Positions 7,107 through 8,290 of a stretch of DNA of 8,290 bases are shown here, in pieces; the stretch's first letter is position 1, and each line of letters opens with the position of its first letter. Under the pieces are notes generated by a model. It made no database searches. It was not told the origin of the DNA and was given only the letters and a program-made list of their open reading frames with translations. The translations under genes and the position numbers were made by a program. This DNA is from Candidatus Acetothermia bacterium. Its GTDB lineage: Bacteria; Bipolaricaulota; Bipolaricaulia; UBA7950; UBA9294. The stretch spans positions 1 to 8,290 of the forward strand of contig DQCH01000055.1 of assembly GCA_003545155.1 (NCBI GenBank), read 5' to 3'.

Positions 7107-7152
7107 CGATCAGCACTCAGCCAAAGGCCAAGTCTATGATCTGCTGATAGCT
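7105..7152. terminator. Inverted repeat between convergent glmM and gcvPB
   Basis: Arms 7105-7115 (AGCGATCAGCA) and 7142-7152 (TGCTGATAGCT) pair at 10 of 11 positions around a 26-base loop that itself contains GCC-AAA-GGC. It sits across the stop of glmM and just before the stop of gcvPB, where a two-way terminator would be expected. No T tract follows on either strand, so it is not a standard rho-independent terminator; a transcript-end stabilising hairpin or coincidence are alternatives. Confidence 0.35.
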
Positions 7153-7154
7153 TG

Positions 7155-8290
7155 TCATCGCTCATCAAACTGGTATGTGAGAATCGGCTGGCGAGCGGCG
7201 CGGGTCTGGTCAAGACGGCGCACCAGAGCATATTGTGGTGCTTCGTGGAGGAGGCGCGGATTTTCCTTCGCCTCGGCGGCGATTCGCTCCATCGCCTCGA
7301 TGAAGGAATCGAGGGTCTCTTTCCCTTCACATTCGGTCGGCTCGATCATCAGTGCCTCGGGGACGATTAACGGGAAGTAGATCGTTGGTGGGTGGAATCC
7401 GTAGTCGATTAGGCGCTTGGCGATGTCGAGCGCACTGATCCCTTCCCCCAATCCCTTTCCAGAGAGGACGAACTCGTGCTTACAGAGCCGCTTGTAGGGG
7501 AGACGGTAGGTCTGCTTGAGGGATTCCTGAAGGTAGTTCGCGTTCAAGACGGCGTTTTCACTCACCTCACACAACCCCGTATCACCGAGGAGGAGAAGGT
7601 AGGCGTAGGCCTTAAGGATCACCCCGAAGTTCCCGTAGAAGGAGTGGATGCAACCGATCGAGTGAGGGAAGTTCCAAGCAAAACCATAGCGATCCTCATC
7701 CTTAACAATCCGTGGCACGGGGAGAAAATCGACCAGAGATTGCGCCACCGCAACCGGCCCTGACCCGGGGCCACCGCCACCGTGTGGGGTGGAGAGAGTT
7801 TTGTGCAAATTAAAGTGGAAGATATCCGCGCCCATGTCACCAGGCCTTGCCCGCCCTAGGAAGGCGTTTAGATTTGCCCCGTCAAAGTAGCAGAGACCGC
7901 CAGCAGCGTGCACCATAGCCGTTACTTCAAGGATCCGTTCCTCGAAGATCCCCAGGGTGTTCGGTACAGTGAGCATGATTGCAGCGACAGTATCGTCAAG
8001 CGCCTCTTCAAGGGTGGCTAGGTTGATCATCCCGTCTTTTCCAGAGGGAATCTCAGTAACGGAGAAGCCGGCGATTGTCGCTGAGGAGGGGTTAGTTCCG
8101 TGAGCCGAATCAGGAAGGAGAATCCGTTTGCGCTTTTCTTCTCCTCGCTCCTCAAAGTAGCGCTTTACAAGGAACATCCCGCACAATTCACCGTGGGCTC
8201 CGGCAGCGGGTTGCAGAGTCACCTCGACCAGCCCGGCAATCCCACACAGGTATCGCGATGCTTCATACAGTAGCTTGAGTGAACCCTGTA
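7155..8290 (-). CDS. gcvPB: Glycine dehydrogenase (decarboxylating) subunit 2, 5'-truncated
   Basis: The PLP-carrying beta subunit of the two-subunit P-protein of the glycine cleavage system; with GcvPA it decarboxylates glycine and passes aminomethyl to lipoyl-GcvH. The visible 377 residues enter at the right edge in the frame QGSLKLLYEASRYLCGIAG, and about 100-110 N-terminal residues of a usual 480-490 are missing. Family blocks follow in order: LQPAAGAHGEL, PDSAHGTNPSSA, PNTLGIFEERI, YFDGANLNAFLG, then FNLHKTLSTPHGGGGPGSGP, in which the Lys (codon 7802-7800) is the expected PLP Schiff-base residue, and the C-terminal FHPPTIYFPLIVPEALMIEPTE. No frameshift or stop interrupts it. The strand and order suggest that gcvPA, and perhaps gcvT and gcvH, lie just beyond 8290. 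One block reads TVPNT where TNPNT is usual. A GTG inside (8222) is an internal codon, not the start. Confidence 0.96.
   Translation of the reverse strand, partial: QGSLKLLYEASRYLCGIAGLVEVTLQPAAGAHGELCGMFLVKRYFEERGEEKRKRILLPDSAHGTNPSSATIAGFSVTEIPSGKDGMINLATLEEALDDTVAAIMLTVPNTLGIFEERILEVTAMVHAAGGLCYFDGANLNAFLGRARPGDMGADIFHFNLHKTLSTPHGGGGPGSGPVAVAQSLVDFLPVPRIVKDEDRYGFAWNFPHSIGCIHSFYGNFGVILKAYAYLLLLGDTGLCEVSENAVLNANYLQESLKQTYRLPYKRLCKHEFVLSGKGLGEGISALDIAKRLIDYGFHPPTIYFPLIVPEALMIEPTECEGKETLDSFIEAMERIAAEAKENPRLLHEAPQYALVRRLDQTRAARQPILTYQFDER

Overview
The window is ordinary bacterial chromosome with moderately high G+C by eye, and it reads as a run of intact genes. There is no phage, transposon, CRISPR array, tRNA or rRNA. 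The features pointing to lineage are a two-subunit glycine decarboxylase (gcvPB instead of one fused gcvP), frequent GTG or TTG start options, and a secreted CARDB/CsgG-type protein that implies a cell envelope with an outer layer. These fit a deep-branching or uncultured, possibly thermophilic bacterium, for example of the Bipolaricaulota/Acetothermia or Thermotogota kind. That placement is inference and weak.

Layout. Positions 1-1847 (minus strand) hold fusA, elongation factor G, cut by the left edge so that roughly the last 75-85 residues are missing. Positions 1848-2261 are a divergent intergenic region. It contains a good sigma70-type promoter for fusA, a weaker rightward promoter candidate, and a short coding-like stretch that may be the remains of a lost gene. 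From 2262 to 7106 four genes run rightward: a 12-helix-type MFS transporter, a 549-residue exported CARDB + CsgG-like protein, a small exported beta-rich protein of unknown function, and glmM (phosphoglucosamine mutase). The last two overlap by one base (TAATG), so their translation is probably coupled. Positions 7155-8290 (minus strand) hold gcvPB, cut by the right edge and convergent with glmM across 48 bases that contain an imperfect inverted repeat.

How the genes work together. The exported CsgG-like protein, the small exported protein and GlmM, which makes the peptidoglycan and LPS precursor glucosamine-1-phosphate, form a plausible cell-envelope cluster. fusA (translation) and gcvPB (glycine cleavage and one-carbon metabolism) are unrelated housekeeping neighbours. 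The most unusual object is the CsgG-like protein: its CsgG fold appears to be interrupted by an inserted beta-rich domain of about 110 residues, is preceded by a CARDB domain, and is followed by a FlgT-C-like tail, with no lipoprotein cysteine. A Glu-to-Gln change in the otherwise very conserved phosphate-binding loop of GlmM also deserves a check.
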